Source of the DNA: Chloroflexota bacterium
Lineage (GTDB): Bacteria; Chloroflexota; Dehalococcoidia; GIF9; UBA5629
Length of the DNA stretch: 64,000 bases
Reading direction: 5' to 3'
Assembly (NCBI GenBank): GCA_016875875.1
Contig: VGOP01000003.1
Span: forward strand, 1 to 64,000
In this document: positions 26,357-34,090 of the stretch, piece by piece
How positions within the stretch are numbered: the stretch's first letter is position 1
How the letters are laid out: each line of letters begins with the position of its first letter
Translations under genes and position numbers: made by a program
Notes under the pieces: model-generated
Seen by the model: only the letters and a program-made list of their open reading frames with translations
Database searches by the model: none
What the model was told of the DNA's origin: nothing

Positions 26357-27504
26357 CTGGCTTCCTCTCGTATAGCCTCTAGAATCGTCTCGGGAAGGTG
26401 CACGCCGCCACCCATATGGGGCACCAGCCTAGCCTTAGCTTTGCCTGCAGCACACCGCTCCACTTCCCTAACTATTTGCCCATAGTTTATCTCTGGGACG
26501 ACAAAGGCTTTAACTTTGGGTGCTAGCTTTCTAATGCGGTCTTCAACAAAAGGCCAAACTGTTATCAGCCGTAGCAAGCCAGCCTTTATCCCTTGGTCTC
26601 TTGCCTTCTGAACCGCATATCTAGCAATACGGGCGGATATGCCATAGCTAACCACGATGACCTCAGCATCATCAACATTTACCTCTTCATACCTTATTAT
26701 GTCTTTGGCATTTAGCCGTATTTTATCCACGAGCCGTCGCACCAATCTGTCCTGAGCCTCTGCGGTCATTACCGGATAGCCTCTTTCGTCATGGGTCAGG
26801 CCGGTAACATGGAAGCGATACCCCTCACCGGCTATAGCCATCGGAGGCACAAGCCCCTCCTTGGAATCATATGGCAAGTACTCTTCCGGGGCTACCTTAG
26901 GGCGTGGTCTGTTGACCAACTCTTTTTGGCTGATCCGTTGCATGACAACCTTTTCACTCATATGACCCACCGCCTCATCAGCCATGAGCAGTACAGGTAC
27001 CCGGTATTTCTCAGATAAATTAAATGCCGTAATGGTGAAGTCGAACATCTCCTGTGGAGAATCAGGAACAAGAGCGATGATTTCGTAGTGTCCGTGAGCA
27101 CCCCACCTGGCCTGCATCATGTCCCCCTGTGCGACAAGGGTAGGTAATCCCGTAGACGGGCCTGCTCTCTGAACATTGACTACGACACAGGGCGTTTCCA
27201 GCATCACACCTAGGCCCAAATTCTCCATCATCAAGCTGAATCCCGGGCCTGAGGTAGCAGTCATCGCCTTTACTCCCCCCCAGGAAGCCCCAAGCACGGC
27301 GTTCATGGAAGCTATCTCATCTTCCATCTGCATGAAGACACCGCCTACCTGAGGAAGCCGTTCGCTCATCCTCTCGGCCACCTCGGTTGCCGGTGTGATA
27401 GGATAGCCGGCAAAAAAACGGCAACCGGCACTTATAGCCCCTTCGGCGCAAGCCAAATCGCCATTCATGAAGAATTCACCGCAGAGTACATTCTCCTTAG
27501 GCAT
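26353..27504 (-). CDS. korA: 2-oxoacid:ferredoxin oxidoreductase, alpha subunit (KorA-like)
   Basis: 383 residues starting MPKENVLCGEFF at 27504, 7 nt after the ferredoxin stop. FFAGYPITPATEVAERM, QMEDEIASMNAVLGASWGG and TATSGPGFSLMMENLG are alpha-chain signatures; the AEGAI and GGGVHLPETI segments fit KorA. A longer in-frame extension to 27651 runs antiparallel to good sense only by overlapping the ferredoxin gene and has a non-protein-like Arg/Lys-rich sequence. Confidence 0.94.
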   Translation of the reverse strand: MPKENVLCGEFFMNGDLACAEGAISAGCRFFAGYPITPATEVAERMSERLPQVGGVFMQMEDEIASMNAVLGASWGGVKAMTATSGPGFSLMMENLGLGVMLETPCVVVNVQRAGPSTGLPTLVAQGDMMQARWGAHGHYEIIALVPDSPQEMFDFTITAFNLSEKYRVPVLLMADEAVGHMSEKVVMQRISQKELVNRPRPKVAPEEYLPYDSKEGLVPPMAIAGEGYRFHVTGLTHDERGYPVMTAEAQDRLVRRLVDKIRLNAKDIIRYEEVNVDDAEVIVVSYGISARIARYAVQKARDQGIKAGLLRLITVWPFVEDRIRKLAPKVKAFVVPEINYGQIVREVERCAAGKAKARLVPHMGGGVHLPETILEAIREEAR

Positions 27505-27511
27505 GTGTTGC

Positions 27512-27787
27512 CTACACTTCTTTTTCTTCTTTCTCTTCCGTAGTTGGGTAAATCCCGAACTCGGGACATATTGCCTCGCAGAGACCGCAACCCAGGCATT
27601 TACTCTCGTCGACCACCTTGACCATGTCATAGCCCTTGGGACTGAGCTCATCAGTCATCTTCAAGACTCCGCGAGGACAAAATTCCGCGCAATAGCCACA
27701 TCCTTTGCATCTGTCTATGTCAATGTGCACCTTGACTGGCCTAGGGGCCTTATCGGCTATATCGAAAGGCTTTCTCCACAATTTCAT
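27512..27787 (-). CDS. korD: 2-oxoacid:ferredoxin oxidoreductase, delta ferredoxin subunit (KorD-like)
   Basis: 91 residues; CKGCGYCAEFCPRG and CLGCGLCEAICPEF bind two [4Fe-4S] clusters. First cistron of the Kor/Hdr operon. The C-terminus is Glu/Lys-rich (EEKEEKEV). Confidence 0.93.
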   Translation of the reverse strand: MKLWRKPFDIADKAPRPVKVHIDIDRCKGCGYCAEFCPRGVLKMTDELSPKGYDMVKVVDESKCLGCGLCEAICPEFGIYPTTEEKEEKEV

Positions 27788-27848
27788 ATCAGCACCGCTT
27801 GTAACTGTTATCTGGGGGTAGTATCCGCCCAGTTATAAAGAAATAACA

Positions 27849-27863
27849 GCCAGCACCGCTGGC
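27849..27863 (-). promoter_or_regulatory. Hairpin in the leader of the Kor/Hdr operon
   Basis: GCCAGC-ACC-GCTGGC is a perfect 6-bp hairpin between the promoter and korD. The core CAGCACCGCT recurs at 27790-27799 just before the start codon, and CTGTTAT/ATAACAG (27805-27811 and 27843-27849) forms a wider inverted repeat, so the leader can fold more than one way. Confidence 0.35.
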
Positions 27864-27883
27864 CATAACCACGTTAAGAAAAA

Positions 27884-27912
27884 AGTATAGCAAATCTGTA
27901 TCTACTTAACAA
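27884..27912 (-). promoter_or_regulatory. Promoter of the Kor/Hdr operon
   Basis: Minus strand TTGTTA (27907-27912), 17-nt spacer, TATACT (27884-27889). It is divergent from, and immediately next to, the promoter at 27917-27945. Confidence 0.65.
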
Positions 27913-27916
27913 ATAG

Positions 27917-27945
27917 TTGAGATTCAGCGATATTAAAGCTAAAAT
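27917..27945 (+). promoter_or_regulatory. Leaderless promoter of the PKD/OB lipoprotein gene
   Basis: TTGAGA (27917-27922), 17-nt spacer, TAAAAT (27940-27945), then exactly 7 nt to the ATG at 27953. No Shine-Dalgarno. Both hexamers and spacing fit, making this the clearest leaderless case in the window. Confidence 0.65.
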
Positions 27946-27952
27946 TCAGACA

Positions 27953-28621
27953 ATGCGTAAGCTTTTTCTATTAGCTTTGTTATTACTTGCGCCTATGATA
28001 AGCTGCGCTCGAGAGTCTGAGCCTGTCCTTATACCACCTCCCACAGCGGATTTTGCCGCCAGTCCGGAAGAGGGGCTAGCTCCTTTGGCAGTTACCTTTA
28101 CTGACTTATCAACAGGTGATGTTACCCGCCGGCATTGGGACTTCGGCGATAGGCAGTTCAGCAATGGGGCGGGGCCTAGCCATACTTATACTACAGCCGG
28201 AAACTACACCGTTTCGCTGGCAATAATGGGGCCAGGGGGAAGTGACGTAGAAACAAAAGTCGAATACATAAAAGTGGGCAGTGGGGTCATAAGCTGGAAG
28301 GAAGCAGGCAGCTATATCGGTCAGCACAGAGTGGTCGAGGGAATAGTCGCTGGAACTTATTATGCAGCGGACACAAAAAGCCAGCTTACCTTCCTCGATT
28401 TCCATAAGCCTTATCAGGGCTATTTCAAATGCATAATTTGGGGTCGTGACAGGGGGAAGTTCGTAAAAGAGTTCCCACCTAATCCCGAAACTTACTTCTT
28501 AAATAAGCGTGTTCAGGTCACCGGCTTAATCGAAGAATATCCCAAAGGCTCAGGTGTCCCGGAGATAGTCCTCAGAGACCCATCTCAGATCAAGGTCGTC
28601 GTAGAACAGCTTACTCCATGA
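27953..28621 (+). CDS. Lipoprotein with PKD domain and OB-fold
   Basis: 222 residues from ATG 27953. Lipoprotein signal peptide MRKLFLLALLLLAPMISC (Cys at 18). Residues about 30-105 are a PKD domain (ADFAASPEEGLAPLAVTFTD, HWDFGD, HTYTTAGNYTVSL). The C-terminal half (SWKEAGSYIGQHRVVEG, TFLDFHKPYQGYF, IIWGRDRGKF, LNKRVQVTGLIEEY) resembles an OB-fold of the type found in small nucleic-acid-binding or exported proteins. Extracytoplasmic, lipid-anchored. Function unknown. Confidence 0.85.
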   Translation: MRKLFLLALLLLAPMISCARESEPVLIPPPTADFAASPEEGLAPLAVTFTDLSTGDVTRRHWDFGDRQFSNGAGPSHTYTTAGNYTVSLAIMGPGGSDVETKVEYIKVGSGVISWKEAGSYIGQHRVVEGIVAGTYYAADTKSQLTFLDFHKPYQGYFKCIIWGRDRGKFVKEFPPNPETYFLNKRVQVTGLIEEYPKGSGVPEIVLRDPSQIKVVVEQLTP

Positions 28622-28761
28622 GCAGGCCGATTAGAAGGCAGAGCTCTATACCCAGTTACTCCCACCAAAATTACGTCCACTTGTGCCATGAGGCTGTAAT
28701 TAGCCTGTAGCAAGATGCAATCTTAAGTACTAAAGTCCTAGCTATTTACCTAACTGATTAA

Positions 28762-28791
28762 TTGATGTAAAGCAGCGCTCTAACGTATACT
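28762..28791 (+). promoter_or_regulatory. Promoter of the LTD-caspase-LTD operon
   Basis: TTGATG (28762-28767), 18-nt spacer, TATACT (28786-28791), about 57 nt before the first ATG. Confidence 0.5.
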
Positions 28792-28848
28792 ATTTGTAAG
28801 AACAACGTGGAATGAAGGTTATTTTACGAACAAAGATAACAAGCTATT

Positions 28849-29766
28849 ATGAAAAACGCAGCTATTAGGTGCTTAATCTCATTTGCAGTGCTGCTCTTGT
28901 TAACACTCACTTTGGTTGTGGCTTGCGCTCAGCCAGTGCCAGCTCCGTCATCTCCTGCACCACCCCAAGTACAACCACCAACTACTACTGAAAATAAGCC
29001 GCCAGAAGAAACGCCTCCGTTCAACGAAGCCACTAATGAACATGGAGAGGAATGGCGCACAATTGAGACTTTCAGCGGCAAGGGAAACTACACTACACCT
29101 ACATTCCATATAGATGGCACAGAATGGCGCATCACCTGGGCAATAGATGCTGAAGACCCTGGAACAGCCATCTTTAAACTGGTTATTTACCAAAAAGATG
29201 CGCCCTATGCGATATGGCAGACCGTTTCCAACCCAGGTAGCAGTAGCAGCGAAGTCAATTATTTTTTATCTCCGGAAGATAAACGCGATTTCTTCATTAA
29301 TGTCACAGCTCAGAATCTGCGCTCCTGGACTGTTATAATAGAAGACAACGCCCTTACGGCACCCTCTTCCCCTGTCCAAATAACTTATATTCGTTACAAG
29401 GGTATGGTGTATCCACGAGATTCGGCAAAAGGCATATGCTACGAAAGGGTCGAGCCTGATGAATATGTGGTTATCAAAAACATCAGCGAGTGCTATGTGG
29501 ATATTAGTGGCTGGGTACTAAAGAACAGGAACAAGATATATCCCTCGTTCACTTTCCCGTCCTGCGTACTGATCCCGGGGGAAATCATACGAGTTTATAC
29601 AGACGAGTTCAATCCCGAAACTGGAGGTTTTAGTTTTTACTATGGCCCTGGCGATATCTGGAGTAACAATAAGCCCGATATAGCTGTTTTGTACGATGCC
29701 CAAGGCAATGAGGTCTCCAGAAAAAGCTACACGGTCCCCACAAAAATAAATGAGGCCAGCCAGTGA
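28849..29766 (+). CDS. Lipoprotein with C-terminal lamin-tail domain (LTD), copy 1
   Basis: 305 residues. Lipobox LTLVVAC (Cys near 26), a Pro/Thr-rich linker (about 28-60), a middle beta-rich domain (GTEWRITWAIDAEDPG ... LRSWTVIIED) and a C-terminal LTD-like Ig fold (EPDEYVVIKNISECYVDISGWVLKN ... GDIWSNNKPDIAVLYDAQGNEVSRKSY). LTDs occur on bacterial surface and secreted proteins as binding modules. The gene shares the same architecture with the one at 31191-32180, and the caspase-like gene lies between them, starting inside this gene's stop codon (GTGA). Confidence 0.83.
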   Translation: MKNAAIRCLISFAVLLLLTLTLVVACAQPVPAPSSPAPPQVQPPTTTENKPPEETPPFNEATNEHGEEWRTIETFSGKGNYTTPTFHIDGTEWRITWAIDAEDPGTAIFKLVIYQKDAPYAIWQTVSNPGSSSSEVNYFLSPEDKRDFFINVTAQNLRSWTVIIEDNALTAPSSPVQITYIRYKGMVYPRDSAKGICYERVEPDEYVVIKNISECYVDISGWVLKNRNKIYPSFTFPSCVLIPGEIIRVYTDEFNPETGGFSFYYGPGDIWSNNKPDIAVLYDAQGNEVSRKSYTVPTKINEASQ

Positions 29767-31181
29767 ACAGCGAAGTAAATTGGGATAGGACGATGTTCAA
29801 GAAAACTCTTTTTATTTTCTCATTAAGCCTGCTTCTGGCAATACTAGTAATGCAGATTCAAGCCTTCTACATGCCGGCACTTGCCGAAGAGCCTAAACCA
29901 GAATGCTGGGCCGCTATCATAGGTGTAACAGAGTACCGATGTCCATTCTGTGTATTTGACAAGGAATGGAACGTATATCCAGTAGGAGTAAAACATCCTG
30001 ATGACGATGCACGAGACTTGGCCGCTCAATTATCCCCTATCATTGGTAAAGACCACATTAAGCTATTGCTAAATAGTGAGGCAACTAATGTGGGCATCTA
30101 TTATGCAATCCAGTGGCTGGCTGAAAGGTCCGGTGCTGATGACACCGCGTTGTTTTATTTCTGTGGACACAGTGCTCCCCAAAATCTAGGGTCCTACGAT
30201 TATTTCATTTCAGATTGGCAACTAGCTAACTGGCTAGACAAACTAAATTCACAAAAGGTCGTCGTCATCTTGGACACTTGCTATGCTGGCTCCTTCAGCA
30301 AGGAACTTGGCCGGAATGGCCGAGTAGTCCTGATGGGCTGTCAACCAACTGAAAGCTCTCTCGAAGACCGTGAGCTTGAGCACGGTGTTTTCACACACTA
30401 CATCCTGCAAACGTTCAGTAATTTCGATGCCGCCGACACGAACCGCGATTATGAACTCTCTGCTGAGGAGATATTTGAGTATGCCAATCCTAAGACCATA
30501 GAAGAAATTGTATCACCTTTTGCTAATCTGCCAGCTTTCTCAAAGGGAAATGTGCAACACCCTGCACTTTACACACCCCCTTATCGCTCTGGTCAAATCA
30601 ATCTGTTTATGAATGTCATCTTCCATACCGACGCTAACTTTCCATCTGACGCCACAGTCTTAACCGCAGACGGGGAACCATACTTAATAGGAGAGTTGCC
30701 CACGTCGTTCACTTGGCTATCCGGCTCAGCCCATCGCTTCGATATTCCCCTACAAGTGAGCACCACGGAGGGAACGAGGCTCATGTTCACCTCGTGGAAT
30801 GATGGCGATAAATCCATTTCGAGAACGATTTCACAAGGCGGCGAATACACGGCCAATTACAAAACTCAGTATACGCTCGAACTCGAATCACCCTACGGTA
30901 GCCCTAAGGGGGAGGGCTGGTATGATTCAGGCTCAAGAGCTACCATCTCAACAAGTTCTACCGAAGGAAAGATAATCCAGCATATCTTCACCGGCTGGAG
31001 CGGAGATTTTACCGGACAAGAAGCTACCGCATTGGTGACCATGGATAAGCCAAAAACGATCAAAGCTAACTGGAAAACTGATTACCTGAGGCTCTACTTA
31101 CTCATATTCGGCCTCATAGCCCTGACTGGAATCACCGCAACCATTATGGTATATATACACAATAAAAAGAAATCACTCTAG
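29763..31181 (+). CDS. Membrane-anchored caspase-like peptidase with EF-hand
   Basis: 472 residues from the GTG overlapping the previous stop; an ATG at 29793 (MFKKTLFIFSLSLL) is an equally plausible start that gives a cleaner signal peptide. The caspase/metacaspase fold spans about 48-270 with His136 in FYFCGHS and Cys173 in ILDTCYAGSF, the catalytic dyad of clan CD peptidases. Residues 225-236 (DTNRDYELSAEE) fit a canonical EF-hand calcium loop. About 330-438 is a beta-rich repeat region (FTSWNDGD, FTGWSGDFTG) and a C-terminal helix (441-464) ends in KKK. Topology suggests an extracytoplasmic, membrane-tethered protease, possibly calcium-dependent. Substrates unknown; the flanking LTD lipoproteins are the obvious candidates. 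Confidence 0.87.
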   Translation: MNSEVNWDRTMFKKTLFIFSLSLLLAILVMQIQAFYMPALAEEPKPECWAAIIGVTEYRCPFCVFDKEWNVYPVGVKHPDDDARDLAAQLSPIIGKDHIKLLLNSEATNVGIYYAIQWLAERSGADDTALFYFCGHSAPQNLGSYDYFISDWQLANWLDKLNSQKVVVILDTCYAGSFSKELGRNGRVVLMGCQPTESSLEDRELEHGVFTHYILQTFSNFDAADTNRDYELSAEEIFEYANPKTIEEIVSPFANLPAFSKGNVQHPALYTPPYRSGQINLFMNVIFHTDANFPSDATVLTADGEPYLIGELPTSFTWLSGSAHRFDIPLQVSTTEGTRLMFTSWNDGDKSISRTISQGGEYTANYKTQYTLELESPYGSPKGEGWYDSGSRATISTSSTEGKIIQHIFTGWSGDFTGQEATALVTMDKPKTIKANWKTDYLRLYLLIFGLIALTGITATIMVYIHNKKKSL

Positions 31182-31190
31182 GAGTCCGTC

Positions 31191-32180
31191 ATCTATTCAG
31201 CACCATCATCAGCGCGTGTTTCACTTCTATACATTGGATTGGCACTTTTGCTGGCCAGTCTGATTATGGCGTGCGGACTAACGAAGCCAACCCCACCGGC
31301 TTCCAAGCCCAAGACGCAACCACCCACCAATACTGAAAATCAAACGCCGACAGAAACATCCCCACCTGAAGAGACCAAAAATGAAGCCGAATGGAGCACC
31401 ATTCAGACTTTTACTGGCAAAGATAGTAAGGATACAACCCCATTTCACGTTTCTGGCACAGAATGGCGCATTATCTGGGCAGCAAATGCTGAGCGCCCTG
31501 AATACGCCGTTTTCGACATCCTTGTATATCCACAGGACAAACCAGGCGTGCTTACGAAGAGGATTTCATACTCAAAAGGTACTTCTAGCGACACTGCCTA
31601 CATCTATGAAGGCGGCCGTGACTACTATTTGAAAGTTACTGCAGCCAATTTGAGTAGTTGGACTATAACAGTGGAAGAACCAGCGTCAGACTACACAAAC
31701 CAGAAGTTGACCTCCCCTGTGCAGATAACTAAGATCAACTACAAAGGCCAGGATTATATCAAGAGCCATGAAGCGGGATATGACATAATTGAATTCGATG
31801 AATATGTAGAAATCAAAAACCTGAGCGATTCTCGGCAGAATATAGCCGGGTGGGTGCTGAAGAATCTAACAAAGGGGGGACCTGCGTTTGTCTTCCCCAC
31901 CTTCATGCCGTGCTCATGTCAATGGTACGGCAACTTTGAAGATTGTATTAAATACTGCTCTCCCCCACGCCCATGTGCCATAGACCCCCATAGGAGCATT
32001 CGAGTTTATACTGGCGAAATCCATCATGAATCGGGAGGTTTCTGCTTCTGCTTGTTCCCAGGCGATATCTGGAACAACGAGATACCTGATACAGCCGTTC
32101 TATATAATCTTGAAGGTCAGGAGGTATCCAGAAAAAGCTATATAATAACAGCTAAGAACAGTGTTACCTCAGGTGAGTAG
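31191..32180 (+). CDS. Lipoprotein with C-terminal lamin-tail domain (LTD), copy 2; unusual start
   Basis: The mature part matches copy 1: Pro-rich linker, GTEWRIIWAANAERP middle domain, LTD (FDEYVEIKNLSDSRQNIAGWVLKN ... GDIWNNEIPDTAVLYNLEGQEVSRKSY) plus an inserted Cys-rich loop (CSCQWYGNFEDC, CSPPRPC). Lipobox ASLIMAC. The only standard start is TTG at 31239, which leaves a signal peptide with no basic n-region. Further upstream the frame stays open back to the caspase stop (TAG, 31179-31181) and encodes SSARVSLLYIGLALLLA. AGGAG (31180-31184) stands 6 nt before an ATC (31191), so a rare ATC start is proposed; the TTG is the conservative alternative. Confidence 0.75.
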   Translation: MYSAPSSARVSLLYIGLALLLASLIMACGLTKPTPPASKPKTQPPTNTENQTPTETSPPEETKNEAEWSTIQTFTGKDSKDTTPFHVSGTEWRIIWAANAERPEYAVFDILVYPQDKPGVLTKRISYSKGTSSDTAYIYEGGRDYYLKVTAANLSSWTITVEEPASDYTNQKLTSPVQITKINYKGQDYIKSHEAGYDIIEFDEYVEIKNLSDSRQNIAGWVLKNLTKGGPAFVFPTFMPCSCQWYGNFEDCIKYCSPPRPCAIDPHRSIRVYTGEIHHESGGFCFCLFPGDIWNNEIPDTAVLYNLEGQEVSRKSYIITAKNSVTSGE

Positions 32181-32380
32181 CTTGGTCAGTTCGGATAAGG
32201 CACCAAACAAAATTAGCCTGAAGGTCAATGCGGCTCACTTTATAATCCTAAAAATTGACGGTTTGACTATTGCTTTCTCCAAACCATCAGATGTATAATC
32301 ATGATAATACAATGTGGCAATGGAAACAGACAGGCAGCTGAGGTTTGGAGCAGGAACAGAAATAGGTAGGGAAGTAAAGT

Positions 32381-33181
32381 ATGCAACAAAGGTGTCCTAA
32401 TTGTGGTTCGCCAATTGCGCCGGGTCAGCGATTTTGTGGTGGCTGTGGTGCTCAGTTAAGCCTCGCTTGCCCCTATTGCAGGATCACGGTCAGCCCTGGA
32501 ACTAAGTTTTGCCCGAGCTGTGGTGCCTCATTAGGCGGAGGCACGCCCCAGCAACCGGGATGGGGACCACAGCCAGGTGGAATGCCACCGCAACAACCAG
32601 GTTGGGGACCACAGCCAGGTGGAATGCCACCGCAACAACCAGGTTGGGGACCACAGCCAGGATGGGGACAGCAACAAGCATGGGCACCACCAGCGCCAAA
32701 GAGGCAATCATCGTCATCGTCGAGACCGTTTCTAGTGCTATTGTTATTTGTCCTCCTTATCGGCCTTGGAGCTCTCACTTATTTGTACACACCAATCGGT
32801 GATACAATAAAAGACCTACTCCAATCTTACACTGGTGGCACCACCACAACGCCTACCGTAGATACCACAAAGCCAGTATTATCAGATTACAATGCAAATG
32901 TAGGCCCAACCAGTGCTGCTATCACCTGGAAAACTGATGAGTTCTCTAGCACCCAGGTTGAGTATGGTGAGACCGTGGCTTATGGTTCAGTTATGCCAGC
33001 CATACCAGATCACGACCCAACTGGTGGCCAGTCGCTCGGAGTTGTCGACCATGCTGTAACTTTGACCGGCCTTAAGCCAAACACTATTTACCATTATAGA
33101 GTCAAGTCCAAAAACGCGGCCAACCTTGAAGCAGTATCAGCCGATCAGACTTTTACCACCACTACTGCGTCCGAAGAGTAG
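32381..33181 (+). CDS. Double zinc-ribbon, Pro/Gly/Gln-repeat, single-TM protein with FnIII domain
   Basis: 266 residues. Two zinc ribbons (CPNCG...CGGCG at 5-23 and CPYC...CPSCG at 30-48) are cytoplasmic, followed by a low-complexity linker built from a 14-residue repeat (QQPGWGPQPGGMPP), a membrane helix (about 117-138) and an extracytoplasmic fibronectin-III-like domain (about 167-258: AITWKTDEFSSTQVEYG, LTGLKPNTIYHYRVKSK). The same FnIII-type domain recurs in the lipoprotein at 36159. Function unknown. TTGCTT-18-TATAAT upstream (about 32270-32299) is a possible promoter. Confidence 0.82.
   Translation: MQQRCPNCGSPIAPGQRFCGGCGAQLSLACPYCRITVSPGTKFCPSCGASLGGGTPQQPGWGPQPGGMPPQQPGWGPQPGGMPPQQPGWGPQPGWGQQQAWAPPAPKRQSSSSSRPFLVLLLFVLLIGLGALTYLYTPIGDTIKDLLQSYTGGTTTTPTVDTTKPVLSDYNANVGPTSAAITWKTDEFSSTQVEYGETVAYGSVMPAIPDHDPTGGQSLGVVDHAVTLTGLKPNTIYHYRVKSKNAANLEAVSADQTFTTTTASEE
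32549..32663 (+). repeat. 42-bp in-frame tandem repeat
   Basis: Two full copies (32549-32590, 32591-32632) and one partial (32633-32663) differing at only a few bases, encoding the Pro/Gly/Gln linker. Likely length-variable. Confidence 0.9.
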
Positions 33182-33338
33182 CTTTAGCTTCATTTACACC
33201 TAACCCCAGGTTAAGCTTTAGCTTCGCTCTCACCTTAATTTATGCGACCCTAAAGTGTCGCAACTACATTTTTATCGCCACAAGTTGTATAATCAACCCA
33301 GTCGGGCTATATAGCCTCAAAACACAAGGGAGGTGACG

Positions 33339-33665
33339 ATGAAGTATATATATCTACTAGCCATCATTGTTCTTCTACTTTTGTCCGGAGGTTGTACTCT
33401 AATAAATGAAGCACCTCGTCATACAGCCGAAGAGGTGACAACGATAGCCAAGAGCTTCAGTCCAGATTGCCGGGTACAGCTACCGGCCGAGCCGTCGCAC
33501 GGCTGAGGTTGTGCCGCTCCTCAGTATGAGGAGGCTGACTCAATTTTCACTACTGAGTACTTAGGGAATGGAACATGGAGCATAACCAAGACCTGCCCCA
33601 TAAACTCAGAATATGACCGTGTCTGGAATTTCTACGACAATACCAATGAATTAGTGTGGAAGTAA
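33339..33665 (+). CDS. Small lipoprotein with in-frame TGA: candidate selenoprotein or nonsense-mutated gene
   Basis: Starts at ATG 33339 after GGGAGGTG. Signal peptide MKYIYLLAIIVLLLLSGGC, lipid Cys at 19. The frame meets TGA at codon 56 (33504-33506) and then continues open for 52 sense codons to TAA (33663-33665) with protein-like sequence (GCAAPQYEEADS, YLGNGTWSITKTCP, DRVWNFYDNTNELVWK). The TGA context reads HG-U-GCAA. A CTCCTC/GAGGAG hairpin begins 10 nt after it. If Sec is inserted the product is 108 residues; otherwise this is a recent nonsense pseudogene. No Sec machinery genes are in the window. Confidence 0.5.
33517..33533 (+). promoter_or_regulatory. Hairpin downstream of in-frame TGA, bacterial-SECIS-like
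   Basis: CTCCTC-AGTAT-GAGGAG: perfect 6-bp stem, 5-nt loop with G at the second position followed by U. The loop begins 17 nt after the TGA (16 nt intervene), at the short end of the spacing known for bacterial SECIS elements. The lower stem is poor. Confidence 0.35.
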
Positions 33666-33704
33666 AAACTATGCCAAATGAATTAAAAGAGAGCCGATGT
33701 CCCT

Positions 33705-34028
33705 ATGAGTGATGTTCTGGATGAAGCCCAAGCATTAGTGCAATGCAAAGCCTGCCCCTGGTATAAGAGCTGCGTCTTGCCCATGCGGCTAACAGAGGAT
33801 GACCTAAGAAGGCAGCTGGAGTCTTCCATACCCGGAGCCAACACCCCCGGGGCAGCCCAATACGGCATGCAGCAGTTGTTATCCGGCCTGGCAGCCGCTG
33901 CCGAAAACTCCATCCTTGAAGGTTGCCCGATATTCATCAACAGACTTCGCTCAAACCCCAAGCTCGCCGAGCAAATAAAGAAATTAATGCGGGAATGGTC
34001 AAGGGAGAACCAGGAACAAACCCCCTAA
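33705..34028 (+). CDS. Small Cys-motif protein, unknown function
   Basis: 107 residues, no signal peptide. CKACPWYKSC (14-23) near the N-terminus and a further Cys at about 76 suggest metal or Fe-S binding; the rest is helical (LRRQLESSIPG, LAEQIKKLMREW). No family recognised. Starts 40 nt after the candidate selenoprotein and 63 nt before DUF4389. Confidence 0.65.
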   Translation: MSDVLDEAQALVQCKACPWYKSCVLPMRLTEDDLRRQLESSIPGANTPGAAQYGMQQLLSGLAAAAENSILEGCPIFINRLRSNPKLAEQIKKLMREWSRENQEQTP

Positions 34029-34090
34029 AAAATAAACCAATTCTCGTGCTCTGATTTAACAGCTAAAATCGTAAATAAGGAGGTTATATT

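Noticed and set aside
27505-27651. N-terminal extension of korA
   Set aside because: It runs through the ferredoxin gene in another frame and is a run of Arg/Lys codons; korA homologues begin at 27504.
32549-32663. Short tandem repeats suggesting a CRISPR
   Set aside because: Contiguous 42-bp units without spacers, in frame inside a gene; no cas genes are present.
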